A stretch of DNA of 64,000 nt from Streptomyces sp. P3. GTDB lineage: Bacteria; Actinomycetota; Actinomycetes; Streptomycetales; Streptomycetaceae. How positions within the stretch are numbered: position 1 is the first letter of the stretch; every line of letters starts with the position of its first letter. The DNA lies in NCBI GenBank assembly GCA_016893485.2, contig JAFEKX020000001.1:1240001-1304000 (forward strand). The letters run 5' to 3'. Below the pieces are notes generated by a model. That model searched no databases. It saw only the letters and a program-made list of their open reading frames with translations, and was not told where the DNA came from. This document shows, in pieces, positions 30,600 to 40,998 of the stretch. Both the position numbers and the translations under genes were made by a program.

Positions 30600-31581
30600 T
30601 CAGGAGGGGCCGCCGCTCGCGCACAGCGCGGCGAACCGCCCGCTGTCGATGTTGCCGCCCGAGACGATCATCCCCACCCGGCCCTGGAGTTGGCCCGCGC
30701 GTTTGGCGAGGAGCGCGGCCAGCGGGGTGGCGCCGCTGGGCTCGATGACGATCTTCAGCCGCTCGAAGGCGAAGCGCATCGCGTCCTTGATCTCCTCGTC
30801 GCTGACCAGCGCGATCTCGTCGACCAGCCGTTGGTTGACGGAGAAGGTCAACTCCCCGGGATGTCGGCCGCTTGTCCGTCGGCGATGGTGCGCGGCACCG
30901 GGACGGACACGCGGTGGCCGGCCTCCAGGGACCGCTTGGTGTCGTCCCCGGCCTCCGGTTCGACGCCGATCACGCGGGTGCGCGGGTGGAGCCCCTTGAC
31001 CGCCGTGGCCGTACCGGCGATCAGTCCGCCGCCGCCCACGGGCACCACGATGGCGTCCAACTCCCCGCTTCCTCGACGAGTTCGAGCGCGGCCGTGCCCT
31101 GTCCCGCCATGACGTGCGGGTGTTCGTAGGGCGGGATGAGGGCGAGCCCCCGCTCGGCGGCCAGGGCCTCACCGATGGCCACCCGGTCGCCGCTGTAGCG
31201 GTCGTAGGTGACGACCTCGGCGCCGTATCCCTCGGTGGCGGCCCGCTTCGAGGCCGGGACGTCCTCGGGCATGAGGATCACCGCGGTGGTGCCGAGTTCA
31301 CGGGCGGCGAGGGCGACGGCCTGGGCGTGGTTGCCGGACGAGTAGGCGGCGATGCCGCGCGCGAGCTGCTCGGGCGTGAGCCGGGAGGCCGCGTTGTAGG
31401 CGCCGCGGAACTTGAAGGCGCCGATGCGCTGGAAGTTCTCGCACTTCAACAGGACCTCGGCGCCGACGAGTTGGTCGAGGGTGCGCGAGCGCAGCACCGG
31501 TGTGCGGTGGGCGACGCCCTTGATCCGCGCGGCGGCGTCGCGGACGTCGTCGAGGGTGATGGGCGGGGTGCCGGTCGTCAC
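30600..31581 (-). CDS. threonine/serine dehydratase, PLP-dependent (frame breaks)
   Basis: About 327 residues, fold-type II. The PLP lysine is in RIGAFKFRGAYNA, followed by SSGNHAQAVALAA and the glycine loop VPVGGGGLIAGTATA and SGGNIDSGRF. The lack of a C-terminal ACT domain indicates a catabolic-type threonine/serine deaminase or serine racemase-like enzyme rather than biosynthetic IlvA. Frame breaks fall near 31063 and 30860. The GTG start overlaps the stop of the upstream regulator (GTGA), so the regulator probably controls or senses this reaction. Confidence 0.83.
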
Positions 31582-32302
31582 GCGTGTCCTCCAGTGGAAG
31601 CGGAATCAGAAGCCGTGTCGGCTGCGGGTCCGGGGATGTGCCCGTCGCCGCGCGGGCCTGCGAGAGATAGCTGTAGGCGGAGGCCCGGGAGATGCCGAGC
31701 CGGGCCGCGACCTGTTCGATCGCCCGGCGCACGGCGAAGACCCCGTGCTCGTCGAGGCTGCGGAACAGCTCCAGCCGCTGCGCGCGGTCGAGTTGGACCC
31801 AGGTCAGACTCCGCCGCAGCAGATGGTCGTCGACGATGGCCTCGACGACGGAGTCGATGTCGTTGCCGAAGGTGGTGGTGGCCGGCGGCTGGGCTGCGGC
31901 GCTCCCGGCGATCCCTGCCAACAGGTCCTGCGCCTGCTGTACGGCGGTCACGTCGACGTTGACGCAGAGCGCGCCGAACACCGCGCCCGTGGAGTCCCGT
32001 AGGACCATCGTGGACGACGTGAGCCGCCGGCCGTTCCTGGTGCGGGTGAGGTAGTTCAGCTCGTCGGCGGCCTCGTCGCCGCGTGCCAGCATCCGTAGCC
32101 CGATCTCGCTCATCGCCCCGCCCACGGACCGCCCGGTGAGGGCTCCGGCGACGGCGACGACGGACCGCTCCGGGCGCCGGTAGTCGTGCAGCACCACCTC
32201 GCACACCGGGCCGAAGGTCGCCGCGATCCCGTCGACGACCGGCACCAACGCACCGATGATCGCGTCCCGTTCGGCGTCCAGGGCCGGACTGCCGTCCGCC
32301 AT
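31578..32302 (-). CDS. YheO-type regulator: PAS-like domain plus HTH (frame break)
   Basis: About 241 residues. The N-terminal part matches YheO-like PAS (PF08348: FGPVCEVVLHDYRRPERSV and FGALCVNVDVTAVQQAQ), and the C-terminal part is a helix-turn-helix (HGVFAVRRAIEQVAARLG then ISRASAYSYLSQ, PF13309). Regulators of this type often precede D-amino-acid or serine/threonine catabolic genes. The frame breaks near 31665; the restored frame ends by GTGA overlap with the dehydratase. ATG at 32302 has AGGGG five bases upstream. Upstream at 32312-32350 two direct TTGGAC repeats and a TATAGT -10-like box (minus strand) are likely promoter/operator elements. Confidence 0.75.
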
Positions 32303-32393
32303 TCCCACCCCTACCTTCAGACTGTACGTCCAAGCACTATACACACAGTCCAACTCCGCAGTGTTGTCAGTGGTGGGTGGCAGCATCGGGCGT

Positions 32394-34402
32394 ATGACGG
32401 ATTCCACGGCATTCGACTGGCGGTCCTTCCTGCGCAAGTGGAGCGGGGAATGGGCGGATTCCCTCCCGGAAAGCGACACGCGGAGCGAGGACGACGAGGC
32501 CGCGCGACAGGCGCGCCGGCTCGGGTTCGCGCCCGCCTCGGAGGAGCGGATAGCGGCCATGGAGGAGCGCCTCGGTCGCCAAATGCCTCCGTCCTACCGG
32601 GAGTTCCTCAAGGTCAGCGACGGCTGGCGGAACGCGGGCGGGTTCGTGCGGCTGCTGGCGGGCACCGAGGACGCGCACTGGCACAACAACGAGTCGGGCC
32701 TCGCGGACCTGTACGCCGAGCACCTGGACGAGGACTCCAAACCCGAGTCGCGGCGGGAGGCGGACGTGTGGCGGCGCGGGCTCCAGCTCGACGTCGAGTC
32801 CGACGTCACCTACGTCCTCATGGATCCCGAGGACGTGGACGACGACGGCGAGTGGGCCGTGTACACCTGGTCGAGCTGGCTGGCCGAGCCGCCCGCGCGA
32901 CACGCGAACTTCCTCGCGTTCATGCGGGACATGCACCGGCAGTTCCACAGCCTGGCGGCTCGGCAGAGCGACAGCGCACCGGAGTTCGTCAACGACACGA
33001 CGCGCGAGCTGGACGCGCAGGTGGAGGAGGCCCGGCTCGCGGCGCTGCGCGGCGGCTGGGAGCAGGCCGAGAAGGTGCTTGACAAGGCCAAGGGATACAG
33101 CAGACCGCGCGCGGCCGGGCTGGGTGACCAGATACGCCGGCTGCTCGGAAAGACGTACATGGTCTACTTCGAGGACCTCGTGACGGACCCGCGGTACACG
33201 CCCGAGCTGCTGCCCCCGCTGGTCGCCGAGCACGCGCTGCACTCGTACCGGGACGACTCCACCCTGAGGTTCCATCTGCGCGGTGCCGACGACGAGTTGA
33301 TGTCCCTGGCCTTCGCGACGCTGGACGAGGTGCGGAACGGCACGTACCGGTACGCGCCGGCCGGACCGTTCGGCGAAGCGGTCGACCGGGCACGGGAGTT
33401 GGCGCGGTGGGGCGACTCCGACAAGGCATGGCGGACGCTGATGGACGCGCTGCCCCTGTGGGAACCCCTGGGCCCGGATCACCTGGCACCGCTGGCATGG
33501 GTGGCCGACCCCGTGCTGGGTCACCTGCTGACCCCGGAGCGGGGCCGCGAGCTGTTGTCCACACCGAGGGCCGGCCAGACAGGCGAGCCGCCAAGCCCCG
33601 CGGCCGACCTCGACCCGGGCGACCTGGCATGGCTCGCGGAACCGGACCGGGGCAACAACCGCACGTCCTACCGCTTCGTCCTGGTGGAGGGCGCGCACCC
33701 CAAGGAGCTGCCCGGCCGTCTCACGGACAGGGACCCGGACGGAGACGGGAACGGTCACGGGGACAGGGACGGGGACAGGGACGACACCGTGCTGAACGCC
33801 CCTATGACCCTCTGGGACGCTCGCCACAGGACAACGGGCAACCAGCGGGAGTTCTCGTCCTACGACGACAAGGCTCTCGTGGCCGTCGGCCGGGCCGGCA
33901 CCGGCTGGAGTTTCGCCTTCGACGACCATCCCGCCTCCTTCCACCGACCACGCTTCGTCTCCCCGGCCGCGGCGGCCGGCGCGGGCACCCGCGCGGTGGT
34001 GGTGTGGAGCGGCTTGAGATCGGGACACGGGAAGCCGTTCTTCCATCTCTCGGTCGCCCAGGACGGCGTCGAGCGGTACGCGTTCACGTACGAGGGCGGA
34101 GAGATCCAGCGGAGCGGGAGATACCGGGGGCCCTGGAACCGACCCAGTTCTTCGGTGACTTGACGGAAGAAGCCGCCGCCGAGGCGGAACGACCGCTGCT
34201 GGAGGCGGTCACCCGGGAGTTCGGCGCGTCTCTGCCCCGTCACGCCCTCACGACCGGACGGCTGCACACCTTCACCACCCGCTCCTGGACACGCCCGCCG
34301 AAGAAAGGTGAGACGTACCTAATGGTCAGCGTGAACCGCCCACCCACCCACCCGACGACCGGCGGACGCCCAGGAGGCGACGCCGCGGAAAGCAGCCAGT
34401 GA
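32394..34402 (+). CDS. large SMI1/KNR4-family protein (frame break)
   Basis: About 669 residues. Residues 45-190 form an SMI1/KNR4 (SUKH) domain: EERIAAMEERLGRQMPPSYR, FLKVSDGWRN and WAVYTWSSWLAEPP. The remaining 480 residues match nothing I recognise; they are acidic, end with SWTRPPKKGETYLMVSV and include an Asp/Gly/Arg-rich linker near residue 445 (DPDGDGNGHGDRDGDRDD). No signal or membrane segment. SUKH domains occur in immunity proteins of polymorphic toxins, but no toxin gene adjoins. A frame break near 34135 separates off the last 90 residues. It is divergent from the YheO-type regulator. Confidence 0.7.
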
Positions 34403-34453
34403 CCGCCCCGCCCGTCGCGGGACGGCCATGCGCGCACTCCGCGGCGGCTCGGC

Positions 34454-36020
34454 TCAGCGCCGGTGCATCGTCCGCAGCGCCTCGACGAGCACCTTCGGGT
34501 CGTGCCCGCCCTTGTAGACGGGCGGCGGCTGCCGGTCCAGGCCGAGGAGCCGGGCCACGGCGGTCCAGGCGGTGCGTACGGAGTACTCGACGGTGAAGAC
34601 GACGTCGTCGGGGACCTCGGCGTACTGCCCGATGAAAGCCAGGTTGGTGGAGCCCTCCGGGACGACCTGCGGCCGGTCTCCGGCCCTGCGGACGAGGAAC
34701 TGACTGGTGATGTACGGCATCAGCGCCGGGATCACGATCGAGTGGTCGAGGATCTGCGGTCCCTCCTCGAAGCGCAGGTGGTGCAGGACCTCGTCCAGGA
34801 TCTCCCGCCCCGTGCACTGGCGCATGGGCTTGCGGACGAAGTCGCCTTCCCGGTCCGGGAAGAGGCCGTAGCCCCACCACACGAAGGTGTCCTCGGGCTG
34901 GTCGCGGAAGTGGGGCTGGTGGTTGAGGACGATGGTCAGCAGCCAGTTGGAGTCCTTGAACGTGATGAGGCCGCCCTTGCCGGCCTCGCTGCCGCTGAAC
35001 TTCTCCATCAGCTCGAAGAAGGTCGGGTCCTTGGTCGTCACGGTGAAGGACGCCCAAGTGGAGTCCGTGATCGAGGAGTTGAAGACGGAAGGGTCACCCA
35101 GCAGGCCCGGCCGTTTCGCGGCGAGCGTCTCCCACAGCTGCCAGGAGCCCGCGTCGCCGGAGGTGTCCAGCACGGGCGCGGTGTCGGTGGAGCCGAGTGT
35201 CGAGTCGGCGGTCATCGAGCCGTTGGTGACCAGCACCAGGTCATCGGGGCCGAGCACCGTCTCCTCGCTGCGGCCGTCCCGGGTCCAGGTGAGCGCCTCC
35301 ACGGTGAGGGCGTCGCCTTCGGCAAGCCTCAAGTCGGTTACCCGGGTGCCGAGTTGGACGGTCACCCCTTGCTCGGTCAGCCATTTCGACAGGGGGCGCA
35401 CGATGGAGTCGTACTGGTTGAAGCGGGTCCGGTAGATCCCCGACATGGAGTCGAAGGTCTTGAAGAGGTGGATGAAGCGGTTGAGGTAGCGGCGGAACTC
35501 GATGGCGCTGTGCCACGGTTCGAAGGCGAAGGTGGTGCACCACATCCACCAGAAGTCGGTGTGGAAGAAGCCCTCGCTGAAGCAGTCCGTGATGCGTTTG
35601 CCGTCGAGCAGCCGCTCGGGGTGCTCACGCACGTCACCAGTTCGAGCCGGTCGCGCTCGGAGAAGCCCATGGAGTGCGCGTCGACCACTGTGCCCGCCGC
35701 GTCGACGAGCCGGGCGTGGTCGTCCCAGGCGAAGTCCTCGTGGAAGGCGAAGGTGTCCTCGGTGACCGACTTCGACGGGTCGTCCAGGGAGGGGATCGAG
35801 CCCAGCAGGTCGTAGGTGCAGTCGAAGTGGATCTCGAACATCCGCCCGCCGCGCATGGTGTACCCGGTCTCGGGCGACCCGGCGGCGTCCAGGCTGCCCC
35901 CTCCCGGTCCTGCTCCTCGAGCAGGACGATGTCGGACCCCGCGAACCCGCCGTCACGGATCAGGAACGCCGCCGCCGACAGGGCCGCGACACCACTTCCC
36001 ACCAGGTAAGCCTTCGCCAT
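34454..36020 (-). CDS. ohyA: oleate hydratase (frame breaks)
   Basis: About 522 residues of the MCRA/oleate hydratase family, FAD-dependent enzymes that add water to the 9-double bond of oleate. The N-terminal dinucleotide fold is MAKAYLVGSGVAALSAAAFL; other family blocks are RGGRMFEIHFDCTYDLL, FFHTDFWWMWCTTFAFEPW, FNQYDSIVRPLSKWL and FIGQYAEVPDDVVFTVEYSV. Frame breaks near 35895 and 35640. GGAGG precedes the ATG at 36020. It is convergent with the SMI1 gene and follows pirin on the same strand by 175 bp. It may detoxify host or environmental unsaturated fatty acids. Confidence 0.88.
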
Positions 36021-36194
36021 GAACGCCGTCCCTCCTTCATCCCACGACCTCGGGCGGCCCGAGCGGAGGCACGGGCACATCACCGGCCCACGGCCGGCTC
36101 ACCCAGCGTCGGCCGCGGGTCCCCTCCCCGCAGCAGGACGGGCCCGAACGAGTGACCCTGAGGCGTCGTCGACCTCACTCCTCGGGCAGGGAGT

Positions 36195-37160
36195 TCAGCG
36201 CGTGCGCCCCCGCGGCTTCAGTCCGACGGGCGGCAGTTCCGGCGCCGGGAGCGGGTCGCCGTCGTAGCCCTTCACCTCGCCGAAGCGGGTGCCGGTCATC
36301 CAGTCGGTGCGGGCCTGCTGGATCTCCTCTTGCGTGCGGCCGATCCAGTTCCAGAACATGATGAGTTCCTCGTCGAACGGCTCGCCGCCGAGCAGCATCA
36401 GCCCCGCGTCCGACGCGGCGCGCAGCGGGAGTTCGGTGCGCCCGCAGCCGAGGTAGAGCATCGAGCCGGGGAGGACGGGGACGCCGTCGACGTGGGCCTC
36501 GCCGGACATGGCGAGGACGGCGTACTCGAAGTCCGGTTCCAGCGGCAGGCGTACGTCCGCCCCGGCGGCGAGGGCCAGGTCCGCGCCGACGATCGGGGTG
36601 TACGTCGTGCCGGGCGAGGTCGCGCCGTCGACGTCACCGAGGACGATCGTGGCGCGCAGGCCCGGCGCGGTGACGACGGGCAGTTCGGCGTGGTGCTCGA
36701 AGTGCGGGTCGACGTGCCGGTCGCTGTCGGGGAGCGCGACCCACAGCTGCGCGCCGTGCAGGAAGCGGGCGTGGGTCTTCGGGCTCTGCTCGGCGTGGCT
36801 GATCGCGCGGCCGGAGGTCATGAGGCCCAGTTCGCGCGGGCGGATCGTGGCGACGCTGCCGGTCGAGTCGCGGTGCAGCACCTCGCCCTCGTGCAGCCAG
36901 CTCACCGTCTGCAGGCCCATGTGGGGGTGCGGGGGCACCTGCATGCCGGGCTCGTCGGCGATGTCGTCGGGGCCGTAGTGATCGACGAAGCACCAGGCGC
37001 CGACCATCCGGCGTCCCAGGTTGGGCAGCAGGCGGCGGACTTCGGTGGACTCGCCGAGCTGTACCCGGCGCGGGCTGAGGAGTTCACGGACGGGCTCCGC
37101 CACCACGAAACCGCGGCCGCCGCACAGGGCCGGAACCGCTTCGCGATCAAGATTGCTCAT
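36195..37160 (-). CDS. pirin-family protein
   Basis: An intact 321-residue bicupin. The metal-binding histidine motif is PPHPHMGLQTVSWLHEGEVL and the second conserved block is HAEQSPKTHARFLHGAQLW. Bacterial pirins act as quercetin dioxygenases or bind metabolic enzymes to redirect pyruvate flux; which applies here is not evident. It is divergent from a MarR regulator, and the 15-bp repeats at 37259-37288 lie between the two starts, so MarR control of pirin is plausible. Confidence 0.88.
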   Translation of the reverse strand: MSNLDREAVPALCGGRGFVVAEPVRELLSPRRVQLGESTEVRRLLPNLGRRMVGAWCFVDHYGPDDIADEPGMQVPPHPHMGLQTVSWLHEGEVLHRDSTGSVATIRPRELGLMTSGRAISHAEQSPKTHARFLHGAQLWVALPDSDRHVDPHFEHHAELPVVTAPGLRATIVLGDVDGATSPGTTYTPIVGADLALAAGADVRLPLEPDFEYAVLAMSGEAHVDGVPVLPGSMLYLGCGRTELPLRAASDAGLMLLGGEPFDEELIMFWNWIGRTQEEIQQARTDWMTGTRFGEVKGYDGDPLPAPELPPVGLKPRGRTR

Positions 37161-37258
37161 GGCGACAACCTAGTCCCGCCGAGGCCGTTCCGTCAGTCCG
37201 TAAGTCCCTCGCCGGTTCCCCTGCGCCGTGCTCTCGGACGCCGTCCTTCCGTTCGAAA

Positions 37259-37288
37259 ATAGTAGCCATGGACATAGTAGCCATGTAC
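37259..37288. promoter_or_regulatory. two 15-bp direct repeats upstream of marR
   Basis: ATAGTAGCCATGGAC at 37259-37273 and ATAGTAGCCATGTAC at 37274-37288 are tandem and differ at one position. They overlap the expected -35/-10 region of marR; TACTGT at 37286-37291 would be a -10 box placing the transcript start at or next to the ATG at 37299, i.e. a leaderless mRNA. GTACT/AGTAC also forms an inverted repeat across the start codon. Confidence 0.55.
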
Positions 37289-37298
37289 TGTATCGAGC

Positions 37299-37779
37299 AT
37301 GAGTACGGCATCCGAGGGCGCGACGCCCGGTTTCCTGGTCTGGCGACTGTCGATGAAGTGGCGCGTGGCGGTCGACCGCGCGGTGGCACCCCTGGGACTG
37401 ACCCATGCGCAGTACTCCCTGGTGGCGTCGCTGTACGGCATGCAGCGCTCCGGACTGCGCCCCAGCCAGCGACACCTCGCCGACCACACCGGCCTCGAAG
37501 CGCTCTACGTCTCGAAGCTGGCCCGCGCCCTGGAGACGGCCGGCCTCGTCGAGCGCACCTGGGACCCCGCGACCCCCGCGCGATCCAACTGGCCCTCACC
37601 GAGCAGGGCCGCGAGGTGACCCGGCGGGCGATCAAGGTCGTCCACGGGCTCCTGGAGCAGTTGCTCGAACCCCTCGGCGGCCTCGACAGCGCGCGGGCCC
37701 GGGAGTTCGGCCGGGATCTGACGACCCTGCTCGACACCCTCTTGACCACACGAGTGAGCACGAGAAGGAGCAGCCATGA
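37299..37779 (+). CDS. MarR-family regulator (frame breaks)
   Basis: About 160 residues. The winged helix is recognisable from VAPLGLTHAQYSLVASLYG through SQRHLADHTGLEALYVSKLA to LETAGLVER and the wing. Frame breaks near 37577 and 37737 interrupt the second half (LALTEQGREVTRRAIKVVHG) and the tail, which ends EHEKEQP by ATGA overlap with the next gene. No ribosome-binding site is obvious, consistent with leaderless translation. It probably controls itself, its coupled partner and perhaps pirin through the 15-bp repeats just upstream. Confidence 0.8.
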
Positions 37780-38222
37780 CCACAACCACCACGGCCCCCG
37801 CGGACGCCCGCGCGCTCGGCCTGGCCCACTACGCCGCCCGCGCCGTCCTGGAGAGCGTCCTCGCCCGCCACGGCCTCGGCTTCCAGCAGCAGATCGTCCT
37901 GCGGCCGGTCGTTCTCGCGGACGGGCCCGTCGACCGTGCCCGGCTCGCCGCGGACACGGTCACGGCCCTGAAGGCCGACGAGGACTCCGTGCAGGGCACC
38001 ATCGACGAACTGATCGCGGCCGGGCTCGTCGCGGCGGACGCGTCCGACGTGCGGATCACGGATGCGGGCCGGGCCCTGTACGAACGGATCACCCAGGAGA
38101 CGAGCGGGGCCAGCGCCAGGATCTGGGGCGACATCCCCGAGGCGGATCTCCTCGCCGCGGGCCGCGTGCTCGCCCTGGTGACCGAGCGGGCGAACGCCGA
38201 ACTGGCCGCCGCGGCGAGGTGA
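37776..38222 (+). CDS. MarR-like winged-helix protein
   Basis: An intact 148-residue protein coupled to the MarR gene by ATGA. The pattern HYAARAVLESVLARHGLGFQ, DSVQGTIDELIAAGLV and ITDAGRALYERI resembles a MarR-type winged helix with a weak recognition helix. Two adjacent MarR-like genes may form a heterodimer or one may act as an anti-regulator; the sequence does not decide. Confidence 0.65.
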   Translation: MTTTTTAPADARALGLAHYAARAVLESVLARHGLGFQQQIVLRPVVLADGPVDRARLAADTVTALKADEDSVQGTIDELIAAGLVAADASDVRITDAGRALYERITQETSGASARIWGDIPEADLLAAGRVLALVTERANAELAAAAR

Positions 38223-38296
38223 TCGACGCGGCCAATAGGTAGTGGAATATTCAACCAACCCGGTCCGTTGTGCAGGTCGAAGGAGGTCAAGTGGAC

Positions 38297-38638
38297 ATGA
38301 CGTACTACGACCACGGAACACCGGCGGAGCGTTGGGAGCGTGCGCGGATGTTCTTCGACGCGAAGGACTACACCGCGGCGGCGCGGGTGCTGGGCGGGCT
38401 GGTCGAGGAGGTGCCCGAGCAGACCGGGCCGCGCCTGCTGCTGGCGCGTTCCTACTACCACTCGGCCCAACTCCGGCGCGCCGAAGCCGAGTTGCGCGTC
38501 CTCGTCGAGCGTGACCCGGTGGAGCACTACGCCCGGCTGATGCTCGGCCGCACGCTGGAGCGGCAGGGACGGCACGACGAGGCGGGCTCGCACCTGCGGA
38601 TCGCCTCGGCGCTCGCGGGTGACTTCGAGCAGGTCTGA
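38297..38638 (+). CDS. tetratricopeptide-repeat protein
   Basis: 113 residues, MTYYDHGTPAERWERARMFF. Three TPR-like helical hairpins are visible: DYTAAARVLGGLVEEVP, PRLLLARSYYHSAQLRRAE and EHYARLMLGRTLERQGRHDEA. It is a small cytoplasmic scaffold of the actinobacterial type often annotated as tetratricopeptide protein. GGAGG lies ten bases before this ATG and four bases before an in-frame GTG at 38291, which is an alternative start. It is followed by a strong terminator. Confidence 0.8.
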   Translation: MTYYDHGTPAERWERARMFFDAKDYTAAARVLGGLVEEVPEQTGPRLLLARSYYHSAQLRRAEAELRVLVERDPVEHYARLMLGRTLERQGRHDEAGSHLRIASALAGDFEQV

Positions 38639-38659
38639 GCGACGAAGAGCGCGGAGACA

Positions 38660-38691
38660 GGGGCCCGGTTCCGGGTCAGGAACCGGGCCCC
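38660..38691. terminator. bidirectional terminator
   Basis: GGGGCCCGGTTCC, six-base loop, GGAACCGGGCCCC, then TTCG: a perfect 13-bp stem between the convergent TPR and PepSY genes. Confidence 0.85.
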
Positions 38692-38704
38692 TTCGCGTGC
38701 CCCG

Positions 38705-40094
38705 CTACTTCGCGTACGTCCGACTCCCCGGCGGTGCGCGATCTCGCCCAGCACCACGTCCACGGCGATGAACCCGGCCAGTGGAATCCCCAACAGCGGT
38801 ATGAAATAGCCGAGTACGGCGATCGCCGCCAGGCACGGCACGAGGAGCAGCGGGGACATCTGGGCCCACGCGCCACGCGGTATCGGGCGGCCGAAGGACG
38901 AACCCCGGCCGCGCTGCCACCACATGCGGTAGCCCCACACGATCAGCAGGATCAGGGAACCCGCGAGCAGCATCAGGGCCAGCTGGTTGACGAGGCCGAA
39001 GAGGACGCCGGTGTGCAGGTCGATGCCCCAGCGGGTCAGTTTGGCGAGCAACGGGTAGTCCGCGAACCGGAGTTCGTCGGTGACCTTGCCGGTGGCCGGG
39101 TCGACGGCGACCGCGTCCTGCTTCTCCGGCCAGCTGCGCTGCACCTGCCGGACGACGTACGCGGAGTTCGCGTCGGCGGGCGGGACGATCTCGACGGGGT
39201 TGCCCGGGCCCCTGGCGCGCGCGGCGGCGAGGATCGTGTCGAGTCCCACGCCGTGTTGGGCGTCGCCGGTCGCGGTGGAACCGCCGTGCCCCCGCGTGCT
39301 CGCCGCCTGCCGCCGCCGACACCGAGGGGGTGGACTGGCCCAGGGAGGTGCGGAGTTGGTCGATGTTGGCGCCCGCGTAGGTCGACCACGTCAGTCCGGT
39401 CGCCGACAGGAAGATGAAGCCCACGGCGGCCCAGACACCCACCGTGCCGTGCAGGCCGAGGGTGCGGCGGCGACCGCTCGTGCCGCGCACCCTGCGCAGG
39501 GCGCGGCGCCGGGAGAACCACAGCACCAGTCCGCCGCCCGCGATGACCCACAGCCAGCTCGCGGCCAACTCGCTGTAGAGACGGCCGGTTTGACCGAGGT
39601 GGAGATCGCGGTGGAGTTCGTCGATCCAGGTGCGCAGCGGGAGGGCTCCGGTCGAACCGTACTGTTCGAGCGCGCCGCGGACCGTGCCGGTGTACGGGTC
39701 GACGAACACCGCGAGGGTGTGGTCCGCGGCTGTGCCCTTGACGCCGGAGAGCATCACGCGGGTGGTGGCACCGTCCTCGGGGACGGCCGTACCGCCGAGA
39801 CCGTGCCGTCGGGGTGCGCGGTGCGGGCGGCGGCGACCTGCTGCGAGATCGGCAGCTCACGGTCACCTACCGGGACGGTCAACGCATGGGCGTACACGAG
39901 CCGTTCGGCCTGGAAGGCACCGGCGTACAGGAAGCCGGTGGCCGCGGCGACGAGCAGGAACGGCGCGACCAGCACTCCGGCGTAGAAGTGCAGTCGCAGG
40001 ACCAGGGGGCGCAGCGGGGCCCAGCGGCTGGGGACGGTGCCGGGGTGGGCTCGTGCGGGGCCTCGGCCGTGGTGGTCGAGGGAGCGGTGGACAT
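38705..40094 (-). CDS. PepSY-associated TM (PiuB-like) membrane protein (frame breaks)
   Basis: About 463 residues. The pattern is one N-terminal helix (HFYAGVLVAPFLLVAAATGF with the conserved His of LRLHFYAG), an extracytoplasmic PepSY domain (VFVDPYTGTVRGAL), then three to four helices (GTVGVWAAVGFIFLSATGLTW and LMLLAGSLILLIVWGYRMWW). PepSY_TM proteins are linked to siderophore-iron or haem reduction and uptake. At least four frame breaks (near 40015, 39790, 39290, 38735). ATG at 40094 has only a distant GGAG. No iron box was recognised upstream. Confidence 0.78.
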
Positions 40095-40286
40095 GGTCGG
40101 GCGTCTCCGGGGGCGAGGAGGAGGGGACGGGGGCGGGTCGGAGGGGGATGGGGATGGGGAATCGGGCGGGGGATGTGTCGTGGCCGTAGTGGTCCAGTAG
40201 TCGGGGCGTGAAGGCCGCGGGTTCCCGTGACTTCGCGTGGCGTGGGTCACAGCGGGGCGCGCCGGAGGCCATGGCATCCTGGCGCG

Positions 40287-40931
40287 ATGGCACTTCCCAG
40301 TGATCGCGCACCCCTGGCCGAACGGGTCGAGGAACTCCTCGCCGTCGGTGGCCCGTTGCCCATCGTCTCGGCCGGAGACCCGGTGCTCAGGAGCGTCACC
40401 GAGCCGTTCGACGGCCAGTTGGAGCCGGCGCTGCTGGCCCGGTTCGTCGAGGCGCTGCGCGTGACCATGCATGCCGCGCCAGGGGTGGGCGTCGCGGCCC
40501 CGCAGGTCGGGGTCGGGCTGCGGATCGCGGTGATCGAGGATCCGGCGCCGGTGTCGGACGAGGTGCGGGTGGCGCGCGGGCGGGTGCCGCAGCCGTTCCG
40601 GGTGCTGGTCAATCCGCGGTACGAGGCCGTCGGCGAGGAGCGGGCCGCGTTCTTCGAGGGGTGCCTGAGCGTCCCGGGCTGGCAGGCGGTCGTCGCGCGG
40701 TACGAGTCGGTGCGGCTGACCGGGCTCGACGAGCACGGGCGGGCGGTGGACGAGGTGTTCACCGGGTGGCCCGCGCGGATCGTCCAGCACGAGACGGACC
40801 ATCTCGACGGGATGCTCTATCTGGACCGGGCCGAGTTGCGCTCGCTGTCCTCGAACGAGGCGATGGCGGAGCGCTGGGCGCAGCCGACCCCGGATGCGGC
40901 GTCGGCTGCGCTCGGCTTCGAGCTGCCGTAG
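40287..40931 (+). CDS. def: peptide deformylase
   Basis: An intact 214-residue deformylase that removes the formyl group from nascent N-terminal methionine. All three signature motifs are present: GVGVAAPQVG (motif 1), EGCLSVPGW (motif 2 with the metal Cys) and IVQHETDHLDG (motif 3 with the two metal His and the catalytic Glu). The N-terminal 25-residue extension ERVEELLAVGGPLPIV is typical of actinobacterial paralogues. It stands alone; Streptomyces genomes usually have several deformylases, so this may be an accessory copy. Confidence 0.93.
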   Translation: MALPSDRAPLAERVEELLAVGGPLPIVSAGDPVLRSVTEPFDGQLEPALLARFVEALRVTMHAAPGVGVAAPQVGVGLRIAVIEDPAPVSDEVRVARGRVPQPFRVLVNPRYEAVGEERAAFFEGCLSVPGWQAVVARYESVRLTGLDEHGRAVDEVFTGWPARIVQHETDHLDGMLYLDRAELRSLSSNEAMAERWAQPTPDAASAALGFELP

Positions 40932-40998
40932 GAGATCGGTCGGCTGTCAACCGGCCCGGGGATCAGGTGTGTTCCGCCCGGGCCGGCCGACGGTGGGT

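Noticed and set aside
32312..32350. A full -35/-10 promoter for the YheO-type regulator
   Set aside because: TTGGAC and TATAGT are present but their spacing is too short for a standard promoter; I mention the elements only as candidates.
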